Part shown: positions 26,883-39,110 of the stretch, piece by piece
Numbering within the stretch: the stretch's first letter is position 1
Layout: each line of letters starts with the position of its first letter
Source: Stictocephala bisonia
Lineage: Eukaryota; Arthropoda; Insecta; Hemiptera; Membracidae
Length of the DNA stretch: 64,000 bases
Assembly (NCBI GenBank): GCA_035578905.1
Contig: JAQJVL010000057.1
Coordinates: forward strand, 930,001-994,000
Direction: 5' to 3'
Program-made: the position numbers and the translations under genes
The notes under the pieces: generated by a model
The model's database searches: none
Seen by the model: the letters and a program-made list of their open reading frames with translations, nothing else
Told to the model about the DNA's origin: nothing

Positions 26883-28494
26883 TACTATTAAAATAAATAA
26901 AATAGACGCAACACGTTTTGTATCACAAAAGAAACAAATAGACTTTAGGATTATTGAAACATAATTTAGACAACTCAATTGTTGCCGCTAGTAAAATAAT
27001 GCGTTTATATATCCTAAACCTATGAACTATAAAAACTATTTAAAACATATAAGCTCATTTTTATTATTGGTTTTAACAAGCTAATAATTTTATTTTGTAT
27101 TGGTAATGATTATGTATGCTTGTCCGCGCTTATTTCATTAGATGACGACAGCTAAATTGTATTGACAGTAAAATTAACACATGTAGAGTATTTATATGTA
27201 TTTATAATTACTTCATTGAGATTTTTTTCATATTGGTTTGGGAAGTTATTAATGTCAATGTTATACTAAGGTAAGTTTCTTTTGTATTTTTATTGAATTA
27301 CAAAACAATATCATCGAAAATAGTTATGTGGTACTTTATCTACAAAATCTTGTGACTTATTTTTAAAGAATGTTTTTTATTAAGGGTAAACAATACTACC
27401 AACATCTTTTCATACAAAAACCACCCTCTAACTGATAATATTCCCGACATAAAATCATATATACAGCTAAAAACTTCTTAACATTTTATTTCGTATCATA
27501 AATTTGTAGTCTTTAATTACAGGCTGATTTCTAGCTGCAAGATATTTTATTTTTGTTTAGGATATTCTTTGTAACTTTTAATTTGCACACCTAATGAGGC
27601 GGATACAATATAACCGCGTACCTGGCCCAACAATGCCTACGTCAACAATAGGATGTCTGATGATTCATATACCGGCCATTCTAAAACAATTTGGAAATAA
27701 ATCTAAAAGTGTGTAACTTGCAATTTATTTTTCATCTATTTGACTATCACTTGTTATGTTAGGATTTTATAAAAGTGTTTTTTGTGAAAAGATTACTCTT
27801 TATGTCACGTTTATAAATTAATACGGTTTTGGATTAAATACCAATTTTATGGACCATATGATAAATGACTATCAATAATTAACTGGTAAAACAATTAAAC
27901 TAAATTAATGCTAATAAAAACCCGTTCATATATAAATATTACGCTAGTTTCGCAGTTTACCGAATTGTACTTTTGGAGGAAGTTAACTCATAAATCTGAG
28001 GTTAACTTCTTTATGTGAATCCATTAAAATTAATATTGTTTTTAATAATTCGATAAATAAATAACTTAACAAACTATTATAGAAGTTAAAATCTTCACAT
28101 AAAATGTACATAATTATAACAGTTAAATATGCAGAGAGTGATTACGTTACGTTCAGGTTTTTATTACATACTTTTATAGTTACAAAAAATACCAAAATTT
28201 CATTTTAATTAAATTAAGCTGTATGCCTATGTTTTGTGGTTACATTTAAGTTGTATATTTATAGTTTTTTCATACTGCATTACTTAAAAAGCATTTTTAC
28301 TTACAAAATTATTTGGATATTTAAAAGCAAAATAGTATTGAATTTAAACTATAGTTCTTAGAGTTAAATAACGGCATGTTAGTAATGTACAGAATTAATT
28401 CAAAATGGCAAAAAAACGCTTAATTTTAAAAACTAGAAAGTAAATGATTTTTTTTAAATATATATTTTACGCTATATCTAAACGATCGGAATGT
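26883..28494. other. AT-rich region, probable intron of the minus-strand gene
   Basis: AT-rich unique sequence downstream (in minus-strand terms) of the donor at 28500-28495. No second exon is recognisable; there is no open frame over 60 codons between 16.2 and 28.8 kb. A lone strong donor-like CTAAG|GTAAGT occurs on the plus strand near 27271 without a convincing exon. Confidence 0.4.
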
Positions 28495-28500
28495 ACTTAC

Positions 28501-28563
28501 TCGTACATGGTGAAGGGTGAATGTGCGGCGGGCTGCCGCGTGCCGTGTGCAGGGTCAGCGAAT
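28501..28563 (-). CDS. First exon of a gene with 8 coding nt (ATG TAC GA)
   Basis: Minus strand. TATAAAG lies at 28593-28587, and an initiator TCATTC matching the arthropod TCAKTY consensus at 28565-28560 places +1 at 28563, exactly 30 bp from the TATA box. A 55-nt leader follows, then CACC-ATG at 28508, TAC, GA and a consensus donor GTAAGT at 28500-28495. A tiny coding exon that splits the signal peptide after two or three residues, under a TATA promoter, is the known gene structure of many insect cuticular proteins (often MK- or MYK- starts). That family assignment is inference, since exon 2 is not recognised within the remaining 28 kb on the left. Coding sequence occupies only 28508-28501; the rest is 5' UTR. 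Confidence 0.55.
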
Positions 28564-28593
28564 GAACCGAGCCAGTAGCTTCCACACTTTATA
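28560..28593 (-). promoter_or_regulatory. TATA/Inr core promoter
   Basis: TATAAAG (28593-28587) and TCATTC (28565-28560) at the canonical 30-bp spacing on the minus strand, in a sharply GC-rich island. The TATA sequence is partly symmetrical, so plus-strand use is also conceivable. Confidence 0.55.
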
Positions 28594-28780
28594 AACAGAA
28601 GACTACAAGAAGTGCGCGCGCCCTCCAAGGGTTGACGCAGAGGGGTGGGGGCGCACTGGGAGCCAGTTTGCGCGCGCTCACCTCCCCGGTAGGACGCGTT
28701 TTGTGCCGTTGACTCGCGTGTGTGTGCTGAAATATTGTGCAGTGCTGTGTAAAAGTGCTTTTAAAAACTTTTAAAAGTGG
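28594..28780. promoter_or_regulatory. GC-rich upstream promoter island
   Basis: A GC-rich, CpG-containing block with several GCGCGC tracts, upstream of the minus-strand promoter. Its right part (CGTTGACTCGCGTGTGTGTG, then AAATATTGTGCAGTGCTGTG) looks like an insect 5' leader on the plus strand, so a divergent transcript is possible; no plus-strand start codon plus donor pair is convincing. Confidence 0.4.
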
Positions 28781-31700
28781 TTAAATTACTTATGCTTTTG
28801 TTTAGTTCTTTGTAAAATGAAAAGGTGTCCTAAGAAGAGGATTGATATTTTTTTTATTTTTAGAATAAGATTTCTGAATATAAATTATTTGTATATTCAT
28901 AAAGCCACAATCAGCTGTTTAATACATTGTATAATTACACGGAAATGTTTAAGGAAAAGTTTATCAGGATATGTTGTTACGTTTAAATTTATAAAATAAC
29001 TTGGCGGGGTTTGACGAATAATACTAATATTATCAACACATGAATATTATCCACATAATATATCAAATCAATAGTATAAAAAGTTTGGTGTTACATTTTT
29101 TTATCATTACAATCAGTTGTTCCGTATAACAATTATTATGTTATTTTTATCATACGGTTCGAATTACATTTTAATTCAAAAACATTTCTTACTTATAATG
29201 TATAATGCCTATTTTTTATTCTGGAAATTTCAGGAAGTTTTTCAAATATTTTTATACTTTAAGTACTTGGTCAATTTTAATGACGGAGTAATTTAGTATT
29301 AAACTAATTAATATAATAGTATTTTACCTACATTGAACAACTGTTTGTTAAACGTGTTGATGACATTTATTTCTTAAATATTATGTTAATATTATGTGCT
29401 ATTTTAAATTGGATTTTATAGTTTCGTTGAAATTAACAAATTATCATATTATAATAAAAAATTGTCCTTAACTTAAAATATGTCTTTAATAACTCAAGTT
29501 ATCTAATACTATAGGGATTGGAACCAATAATATTTATTTACGCAAATTAAATTAAAAATATAAAGATTCATAAATTATAATGGTTATAGTTACTATTGAG
29601 AGTTGTAGGTAATTAACAAACAAAGATAAGTGCCTTGTAAACAGCTTAAACAATAATTTCACACGTTGTTTCATAGTTATTCGCTGCCTTATAGTTTGGG
29701 ATATTGTTATTCGGAGTGCACCAAGCCGATAATAAACACTGTTTGGCCAACAAGCGGGTTTGGTTGCTTGTTCGCTTGTTTTTAAACCAATATTTCACAT
29801 ATCGAGGAATAATCGGAATACATTTTAAATAAATGTTGATCTAGTTTCTAAAAATATATCTATAATTATGAATTCGGTGGTATCAAATTTTTTTAACTAA
29901 AACAACTATATTTTATAAAATAAGTGTTTGGTGAAAATTTAACAATTTAGATAACTTATATAAATTTTGAAATCGAGTGAACTAATGAACAAAAAAAAAC
30001 TTAAATTTTTATTTTGTTCCCAAAGAAGCAGGACATGTACAGTGTTTTTAACAATACTTTGCATTGTGTAGGAAAATAAAATAGGGATTGGTGTAAATAA
30101 TATTATAGACGTGGTGAATTCAAATAATACTACTTAATGAGTTATTAGTAGTTTTGCGTAAAAATACTGAACAATAACGGAGTAGGTTCGTTATTCACGT
30201 GAAGAATGAAGGCCTACTGTACGATGTTTATAAAGTCAACGAGACTTTAGAGGTTAGTTTATTTGAAGATATTTACGCACAGTGAAGGGGTTGCGTTTAA
30301 ATATTTTACGATAGATCAGTGTATAAATCTTTGGAAGCAAATTTAAAATGTATTATAATAAATAACAAAGTACATTACATTGAAAGTATCATAAACTTTA
30401 ATAATATTTAACACTCCTTATTAATAAAATGTTCGTCGAATTCCTAATTAAGTAATTAGCTATGTTCATTTGAAGTATTTGGTAATAAAGTTAATAACAA
30501 GAGTGAAAAATGAAACGCTTTGTCAATTGTTAGAGCTGTTTTTCCATTGCGCTAATGAACTGAAAATTAACTGAGAAAACTACGTTTTAAGACTTTGGTA
30601 TTGGTATTTATGTTTTAGTTTTCTATTAATTAAAATCACGTATATTACATTTGTTAGCAATACTATTTAATTTTATTAAATATTTTTATATTTTAGTAAT
30701 GGACGTTTATATTGAATTTATAATTTTTTATGTATTAAATTCAAAATCGTATTCATAAATAATTATTAATAATATTGTTGTGTAGTTCATTTTGTAATTT
30801 ACATCATAAAATAACAAATTACATAGTAATATTTTATTATTCGTTGAAAAAATTAAAATCTTGTTAAAAATTAGTTAAATTTTATGATCAATTACAGTTT
30901 TCGTTATGTTGTAAAGTGGAAAATAATTATTTATAGTTAATTGGGTGTTTGTTTGATTAATATTATACAAATATTATATAAGTTTGTGAATTTTTCTGGG
31001 TGTTTATTTAAGTTTTCGTTTTTCTTAGTTCGGATTTAAATAAAATATTTCATTTTTCTCTCTGCTAATATATATACTTTTATGGACAAAAAGCTCCGAA
31101 ATCTAGTTTTTAGGACATTTTCTGTTTTATTTGTTTTCTACATAATTTTTCTTTCTTAGTTTAAACTCCAGATATTGTTTGTCTTTGTAGGATTTCTCAG
31201 GTTTATTATATTATTATGTTTCTACTTTTTTCTTTTTTTAGTTGTCATTGATTTGTCATGCAAGTGTAGTCGGATATTTTTATGTCAAACGGTTCAGATA
31301 TTTGTTTTTTCTCTATACGGGATGATAATGAAGTGAAGGTGTTCTAATAATTCATTACTAAATGCCCAATACATTATTTTGATGGGCGATTGCTTATCTG
31401 TTTGTATTCTTGTTCCCGAATCACTAAACGTTAACAATTAGCTTTATTGTTACTGTACGTTAAATGATGTAGAATACAGTCACGCCATGATTCATCTCTC
31501 AATGCTTGAAGGTACGTGACTTGTGCCATCATTTTACATTCAGATGGGCTTTCCAAGGATATGATACAAGATTGAGATTGCTGGTTTTAAAAAGCTGATC
31601 TCGTTATCTAAGAAGATGGGCGAAATTCTGTACAACTTAAGAGTGCTAAGGCTGTCGGCCATATTGGTTTTAATCTGTTTCTAATGTGATAAAAACGTTA

Positions 31701-32149
31701 TATTTTCGAGCCGGACATACGATCACGCATATCCAAACTAAACAGTTATTTTTAAACGGATACGTTTTCCTCTTTGTTTATTTTCACTCAGTATGAGGTA
31801 TATTAAATAACTGTAATCATATTATGTAACTGTTTTATTTCCGATTGTATTTGGAATCGTTCAGTAACACAAGGGATGGTATATATTGTTTCGATTCGTT
31901 TAAAAAGACAATAACAGTAACGTTTTTGTAAACGTGCTTCTTTTCTCAGTTTCAAGTATTGTTTGTTTCCGCTTTTCCGCATTTTCATTGAATGATCAGT
32001 ATTTAGGAATCCCTCTTTTATTCCTGGGGTTTGAAGGGCTTTACAGAAGATACCAACAAAGTATTAACAGGCATAAATGAGAGTTATGTGTTAGACAGAG
32101 GGTTGACATCAAACGGAAACGAACGGATGGAGTTGTTTTGACGTTATTC
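28781..32149. other. Long AT-rich unique region
   Basis: About 3.4 kb of AT-rich DNA with only chance open frames of about 60 codons and no obvious repeats. A less AT-biased stretch at 31470-31720 is the only visible substructure. Confidence 0.5.
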
Positions 32150-32520
32150 AGGCTACTGGCCGTTCTCGTTATAGAACACTTTCTCTGGACTCGACTGTAG
32201 TCCCGAGACGTTCTCTAGAGCAAAGCTGTAAATCTTTGAGGGCAAGATGCCCATTACGCTCCCCCTCCCCCATTCCGTATTTGAGCAGCGCTTTCCCGCG
32301 TGTTTTAACAGAAGAGTTTTTGTTAACCCTCCCAGTGCCTCCCGACCTCCCCAGAGCCCTGTTAGCAAACTACCCTTTCTGCCCTGGGGGGTTTTCTCCG
32401 GTCTTCCACCCCGATTACCGCGGTAAACATTGTAAAATCCTAAGAAAATATTTCCCCGGCATTCCGGCATTCTCTCAGTGCCCGATCGCCTTTGTTGGAT
32501 TTAAATAAGGCCTACTCGTT
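32150..32520. other. GC-rich candidate regulatory island
   Basis: A GC-rich, pyrimidine-rich block with overlapping open frames of 105 (minus) and 90 (plus) codons, neither with recognisable domains, a signal peptide or splice context. Abrupt edges, with AT-rich DNA on both sides, suggest a functional island (enhancer or promoter), but this is unproven. Confidence 0.25.
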
Positions 32521-33840
32521 TACGTTGTATCTTTGAAATAATAGTAAACAAAAAGTATTCGCTTTCATACAACGTAATTTTATACACATGTGGTTACATT
32601 GTCAATTATAATGTAGTTTTATTTGTAAAATTATTAAATTCTACACTTTAAAGTGAACTAAATTATGTTTTATTTATCAAAACATTACGTATTGTTTAAT
32701 AGAGTCAAATTTAGAAAAATAAGTTAATAAAATTAAATGACATCTGGTCAGCTGTTTTACATGGACCTTACAAAAATATAAAAATAATAATAATTATTAT
32801 TGCTCATAATAAAACTAATGATTGATTTACGTGTCTTTATATATTAGTACAACAACTACGATGATGAGTGTAGTAGGAATAATTTCGCTGTTTTAGGTAG
32901 TAAGATTTCATCTGGCTTAAACATTTTTCACTTTATGCATTATCCGTTTAGTTTTGTTGAAAATAGAATTTCTCCCTTCTTAGGTTACACACGTTCTATT
33001 ATTTTTCAATCCTTGATTTTATAGTAGTTTGCTTTGTTTTCCGTCAATTGACATAATACAGTATATTCCTGAAAGATTGTTTTAATCGAAATGAAGTTTA
33101 GTTCTCAAATTAAGTGTACACTTAATTTGAAACTATCGTCTTTACGTTACGGAGTGGGACGGTTCTGTAGAAGTCTGTACTCTTAAAGTATAAATATTTA
33201 TTATATTAGTGAGAATTTAATCCGATCGACCCCGAGTCAATCTAAGGCTTGTGTAATATACACATCAGTATCATATATAGGCCTAAAAAATTAAAAGTGT
33301 ATGTTTCTTACTAAAATTAAATTGCTCAAATAATTTGGGAATACTATATCTGTTATATAACTGATACGTATAAAACACACTGTTTTTTATAAAACTGTTT
33401 ATTTTTCACACAGCAAGTATAACATTATTCTATTTTTAATATAAGTAAGTGAAATGTATTTAGATTTAATAGTGGCTAACCAGATATTCAACTGCATTCA
33501 GAACACGTTAATGTTGAATAATTAAAATATAATTACCGCTAGTCGTGAATTGACAATGAGCTCATTATCCGCCCACAATTTTTCACGTTTTCACAAATGG
33601 TTCATGTCAGTTATATTAATTCATTATTACGTTGTATATTGTGTATTGGAGAATCAGTTGTAATTCAGAGGACTAACGTGACATTCTTGTGGCACTTTTA
33701 AATTGGGTGCATATTTACTTTATATGGGATGATCTAATTAATATAAATTATATTATAGGCCTACTTATATCATATAATTTTTCATGATTTAAACATTCAT
33801 GGTACATAAGTATTATATCAATGCTCCAATCTACTACATT
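32521..33840. other. AT-rich unique region
   Basis: Unique AT-rich DNA containing a perfect 26-bp palindrome at 33105-33130. No gene. Confidence 0.5.
33105..33130. repeat. Perfect 26-bp palindrome
   Basis: Every base from 33105 to 33130 pairs with its mirror around the centre GTGTACAC (between 33117 and 33118). It is isolated, with no flanking inverted repeat. Confidence 0.9.
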
Positions 33841-34618
33841 TTAAGGGGACATTGTACTCCCATTAGCCGTAATGTTAAATTTAGCATATTTATGTACGCT
33901 TTTCTCAAAAACTATACAAGATAGAGATCTTTATTTTTTTATGGCTATACTTCAATACATAAAGAGCTCTGATAAGCAAAAAAGCATTCATATAATTATG
34001 TTTTCTTTCAATTTTGATTTTTTCAAAATTACCATATAAATTTTTATATTTTTGATATAAAACTTTTTTTAATTAAGTAGCTATTAAACATAAACTTATG
34101 ATTTTGCTTATCAAAGTGCAAGTATGTGACAAGAACATGCAGTGAAAATGTCAAGTCTCTAGGTATAATACTTCCTGAGGAAAGTGTACATAAGTAATAA
34201 AAATACTTAGTTTTCAGGAACGCCTATTTAGTAAATACATGGATAATCTATATAGAAAAAACTAAACTTACATGTATTAAAACATTCCTGCTTCATAGTC
34301 TTTACTATGAAGCAATCGCTGCTTTCAGTTTTTAATAGCTACTGCCAACTTGACAAAATAAAATAATGAAAAGTTTATATTATTATACTAATATATAAAT
34401 ATTTGCATGCAAATTAAAACAGTGCTACCAAAGCAAAGAGGGAAATCTTTCCATATCTCCTAGGTATGATAAGATTGCAACACATATTTTGCATTGTTAT
34501 AACTATGGAAACTAAATAAATGATATATCATTTTTTTTCGTAAGAAAATGGAGTTTCATAAAATGCAAAAAAGTAAAAATGTAACAAAAAAATATTTATG
34601 AGTTCAATGTCCCCTTAA
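33841..34618. mobile_element. piggyBac-type MITE with TTAA target duplications
   Basis: The 770-bp element (33845-34614) starts GGGGACATTG and ends CAATGTCCCC, and is flanked on both sides by TTAA, the known piggyBac target site. Its AT-rich interior (for example TTTCTCAAAAACTATACAAG) has no open frame, so it depends on a transposase elsewhere. The intact ends and duplications suggest a fairly recent insertion. Confidence 0.88.
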
Positions 34619-35262
34619 TTGAACTAACTAATTTTTATTGAATGCAAGTTCTGCTAAAAACGTAGTAAACAAAATGTTCCAATATTAGGCCTGCCGTATT
34701 ATAGTTACTACAATTAGTTCCAAATGATCAATGCCAACGGTATTACATTATTATAAGTTGGTATATTAAAAAAAACTCTTTAATGATTAAAAAAGGTTTA
34801 CGTTCACCGAGAAATCGAAGACTGAACTCACAAATGTGATACCGATTGTTATCGCTTTGATAATATGTATGTAAAATTTACAATGTTCATTTCTCATTTG
34901 AGCTGAAAAAACAATAAAAATATGATTTGATTTGAAATATCTGAATGATAATTTCTAATATGTATCGTACGGCTTTTATAGGCCAGCCACCGTACTAATC
35001 AATGATTTAAAACAATGAGGCATATAAAAAATAGATAAATAAAATCTACAGTTCGGGTTTCTTAATTTCTCAAAAGTCCTAACATTAATTTTTATATTTC
35101 TTTGACTATTATAATGAGTACAACAAGGGTACTAAGTTCGAGTTTGTAGCTGTCCTTATGTGATTCGTTGTCTAATGTGGCTTCAATGTGAAAGGCAGTC
35201 ATATAGTTATTGTAGCTTTCACAAAGATACACTAAAATGTGTGTACTTATTTTCGCATGCTA
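34619..35262. other. Unique spacer with a possible LINE tail
   Basis: Mostly unremarkable. AACAATAAAAATATGATTTG followed by ATTTGAAATA near 34910-34945 resembles the 3' end of a non-LTR element read on the plus strand, but no body is recognisable. Confidence 0.3.
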
Positions 35263-35265
35263 TAA

Positions 35266-35267
<2 letters not shown>

Positions 35268-35334
<67 letters not shown>
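35268..35334. repeat. (TA)n microsatellite with adjacent hairpin
   Basis: About 33 TA dinucleotides, followed at 35338-35384 by an AT-rich inverted repeat (GTTTATATAAGTATA...TATACTTATATAAAC). Such tracts extrude easily as cruciforms. Confidence 0.95.
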
Positions 35335-35340
<6 letters not shown>

Positions 35341-36000
35341 TTATATAAGTATATTGTTTATATATATACTTATATAAACAAATTAAGTATAAATAATATA
35401 TTATACTAGGCTTACTGAATTTCTTAAATATACTTAAAAATTAGTTTGTTATCCGATTTTCTCAGTCCAAATAAGCATGCATAAACATCCTGTATTGTAG
35501 CTGCACAACCCAGTTATAAAGTAGGAGACGTGGAATTATCTCTTCCAAATAAGAAATATAAACTTAAACATAAATTGTTATTTAAATACGAATAAATTGC
35601 TTTGTATAAAGAAGCATAATGCTGTAGTTGGAATAAGCTGTTTACTTTGACAATACACTTCGTTCATTTAATACGTTAAAAGGCAGTTAGTTCTCAGCTC
35701 CGTTACCAAGGTTTACTGCACTGTCAGTAATTATAATAAATTGCTGCCTTTGTAACCCGGCTGCGATGGACCGCCACCATTTGACCTTGTCAAAAAATAT
35801 TATTTGAAACATTCCTTGCTCTTTTTTTACTTTACGCTAAAATACGGAGAAAACAGTTTACGCTTCGGGCCAAACGTCCTTGGTTTGGGACTATGTTAAA
35901 ACTGACACTTTTCAAATTATGATTAGAACGGGTTTTAAATATTTTTCTAGTATTTAAAACTAATAAATTTTATATAAAATTTATTAGTTTGTGAACAAAT
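35335..36000. other. Unique spacer containing a palindrome
   Basis: AT-rich, with a GC-richer part at 35690-35790. The perfect palindrome at 35957-35990 is listed separately. No gene. Confidence 0.5.
35957..35990. repeat. Perfect 34-bp AT palindrome
   Basis: The 17-base half AAACTAATAAATTTTAT is followed immediately by its exact reverse complement with no spacer. Confidence 0.93.
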
Positions 36001-37330
36001 TATAAATATGTAGTCCAACTGTCAAGTAGCACATTAAAGTTGTACTTTATACTCATTACCTCAAATTGTAGGCCAAATGCATAATTTGTAAATTTGAAAT
36101 TGGGCGAGCTAATGGGCCTTGAGCACAAACCACCAGAAACATTCAAATATTGCTTACTTTATGTTTTTGCACTCTTTTTCATGTCTCAAATTCAAATTGG
36201 CTAATTGAAAACTCTGGCGTTTTAAATTTGATGCAGTAAATTTTCTTAGGTACAATGTTCGTTTAAATAAGTGGCATTATGCCTGTGTTATATGTTACAC
36301 CTGTCAACATTGATTACCCTATGGTGATGAAAGATAGCTTTACTCGGTCGAAGAATCGATTGCTGATATCTTCTATGTATTTATTATTTATAATAGTTAT
36401 AGACTTGTCTGCTTTGACTATAATAAATTTCATCTTCACTGATTCAAATGGTTTCACTGATATCTATGAAAGTTAATTTTCCCATGACGAGAGAAGTGTT
36501 AATCTCAGGACAAGTTCAAAGTCGCACAAGTTTTATCTATAGCCGTCACTTTCCTACCCTATTTCTAGAATTCGTTTATCCAGGATGTCATGCCACTTGC
36601 CCTGTAAACACCATAATTTATTCTAGTTACAGACCTGTTCGCTATTCAGTGTAACATGAGTTACGATAGACTATTTAGATGTAAGGAAGAAGGGGTTATC
36701 CTCTTGCCCCCTTACCTCATCCCTTCCCGCCCTCAGACCACAATATTTGTCTCCCTTAAATCTAACACCTGCTTGACATTCTGAGCCCTTCAATATATTA
36801 GTTCCCGTTGCTTTGCTTTCTTTGTAGACGTACTAGTTTGTATGTCTTTAAACCATTCTGTTTTGTATATATGTAGTAATACGTACAGTGATAGGTTAAA
36901 AATGACGTTTAAAAAAAAGTTATATAGTAGTACATAAAAAATAATAAGACATCTTAACGTTTTATACATTTACTTGTTTAATAATTATGTCCGTTTAGTA
37001 AATTATTCCATTTTGTACATTACATTCACAGTTACTTGTAGCTTAATGATGTTAATTGAAATTATAAAAAAAATCATTATATCAACCTTTTAACAGACTT
37101 AGCAATTTAAATATGATTAAAATTATTGTTTACATAATTGTATAAGTGGGAATAAAATAATATTGTAATAATAATTTATTTATAATTTTTAGCGTTTTCG
37201 AACTACACCCGAAAAGGCGTAAAAGAAACTTTTTTCTATTAAATCGAGTTTTGTATCATCTATGTTTGCTAAACCATGAATTGAATATGCTTCAGACATT
37301 GGTACGGTAATAAATAAATAATGTCTAGTG
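36001..37330. other. Unique region
   Basis: AT-rich with short chance frames (65 and 68 codons at 36279-36654). The block at 36270-36800 is slightly GC-richer and could be an old degraded repeat. No protein family is recognised. Confidence 0.45.
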
Positions 37331-37640
37331 GTGAAGGGTGGCGTAAACACTTTATGGGCCATTTTTGATCATTACGAGTTTACCGGCAGTATAGCTATTG
37401 TACGGTAGTTTCCAAGACTGGTTACTGCCGCCTGTGTGCCAGAGCCAAGATACCGCGCACTTCCCGCCAACAAATATTCTCAAATCCATTTTTACGGCAA
37501 TGGCTTTACGCCGTTTACGACGTGTGCTCCAGAAATTATTACTTCTTGTCGATCGTAAATGGGATTAAATTTCTTCACTCTTTATTCCTGGGGTATGTTT
37601 TACTACCACCTACTGCCCTGGTTTGAACTGTTAAGTAAAA
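37331..37640. other. Candidate conserved non-coding island
   Basis: A GC-richer non-repetitive block without an open frame, containing TTTACGACGTGTGCTCC and GTCGATCGTAAATGGGATTA. It looks like constrained non-coding DNA; alignment to related genomes would be needed to confirm. Confidence 0.3.
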
Positions 37641-38689
37641 GTCGAAATTGTTTCATTACGAGTAATTTTTATTATAAATTCAGATGATATTAAGATTAAT
37701 ATAAAAAATAGCAACATAAAGGAGTTAAGAATATAAATTAGAAAGTAGAATTTTGCTAAATATTACTATTTTCATTAAAATAATAGGAATACAAAAGTGT
37801 ATATGTTAAATATAAATTTAAGATTATAAGGTTGCCCAATTGTATTGCTAAATGTCAACTTTTACATCAGAAAACACCGTTTAAAATCTATCAGTGAAAA
37901 ACTTATGTATTTTATAAACAATAATTATAATTTAAAATTCAAATGGGCTATCTACTATCAACCAACAATATATGCCAAAAGATGTTTCATATATTTAGCG
38001 TGCGTATCCTTCAGGGTTTATTTAGTGCATATGCTAGAATTAAATGTAATGTTGTTTTGCAAATAGTTGTTCTTGACTTTAAAAATCTGTCAGATCTACC
38101 ACCTCAATAAATGTACATTAACTTTTACATACATGAGGAATCAATTAAGATTTAAGGACAATTTTTTTCGTCCAGCAAACATCACGACATACTACTGGAT
38201 CACGCTCCGGCCATAAGACGCTGTTGTAGGTTTCCGTGCGCGCGCACCTGTGCATTCGTCCCCGGGAAGACTCTAATATGGCAAAAATTACAGCAAATTC
38301 TTCATGGTTTTAACTCAAATAGGATTTCAAATAATACCCACTAATGAAGAATTTAAGATCACTGACAACAAACGTTTCTTCAAACACTAAGTACATCACT
38401 TATACAAACATAACCATGTCCTCTCATACTTATACTACGTCAGTAAAAGTTCAGTCACGTTTTTACTTCAAAGATTTGTCATATTCAACTGAACGCTCTA
38501 AAAATGCGGGTATTTCCAGTCCTTTGACTACCTCCTAAGACACGACTTTGAATGCCATGTACTGAACAGTTTCTATTTTGATATTGATGGAAATATCATT
38601 GTTGGTTAAATACGTACATTTGTCACAATAAAGTAAATAACGTCTGTATAAAGAATAGTTTCTCAGTTCAAGTAGGTTTACGCGACAGG
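37641..38689. other. Unique AT-rich region
   Basis: Short open frames of 64-73 codons (37845-38066, 38344-38538) have no domain or splice context. A GC-richer patch at 38185-38275 holds a CGCGCGCAC tract. Confidence 0.45.
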
Positions 38690-39110
38690 TATTATAGGCC
38701 TGGCTGTTCCGTTGATGAAACTCTGGCCGAGATTGCTCAACTTTTATTTCGCCACCATTTCGCCGTACAATAAGGGATGCAGAATTGTAAGCCGCTGATT
38801 ATTACACTTTGAGTATTCCCGCGAGATGGAAATCTTCCCTGGTAATTTTATTTGCGCTTCGTCCGTCAGTCGCCCGTCCGTTACTGGTCAAATTAAATTA
38901 CAGCTTATTTTTCCGCCCGCGAAAGTTAATGAGTAAACCCAACTTTTCGTGCTCGCCCGGAACGATGTTTCCCTTTAAATTTCAAATCAAATTAGGTCCA
39001 GTGGAAATGTAACCCTGATTTGGGCAAAAATATTACTATTCGTATTGCATTTAAATGAATTTAAATGTTGCCGCCCAACTCGTTAATGATTAATGGCCCC
39101 ATGAAATAAA
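38690..39110. other. Best conserved non-coding element candidate
   Basis: About 420 bp of mixed-composition sequence dense in homeodomain-like and paired-type cores (TTAATGAG, GTTAATGATTAATGG, AAATTAAATTACAG) and AAATTTCAAATCAAATTA. It lacks a credible reading frame and any repeat structure. This is the pattern of insect developmental enhancers, though that is inference from composition only. Confidence 0.35.

Noticed and set aside
27240..27275. Strong plus-strand donor CTAAG|GTAAGT
   Set aside because: Upstream frames carry stops close to the site and no acceptor or start defines an exon.
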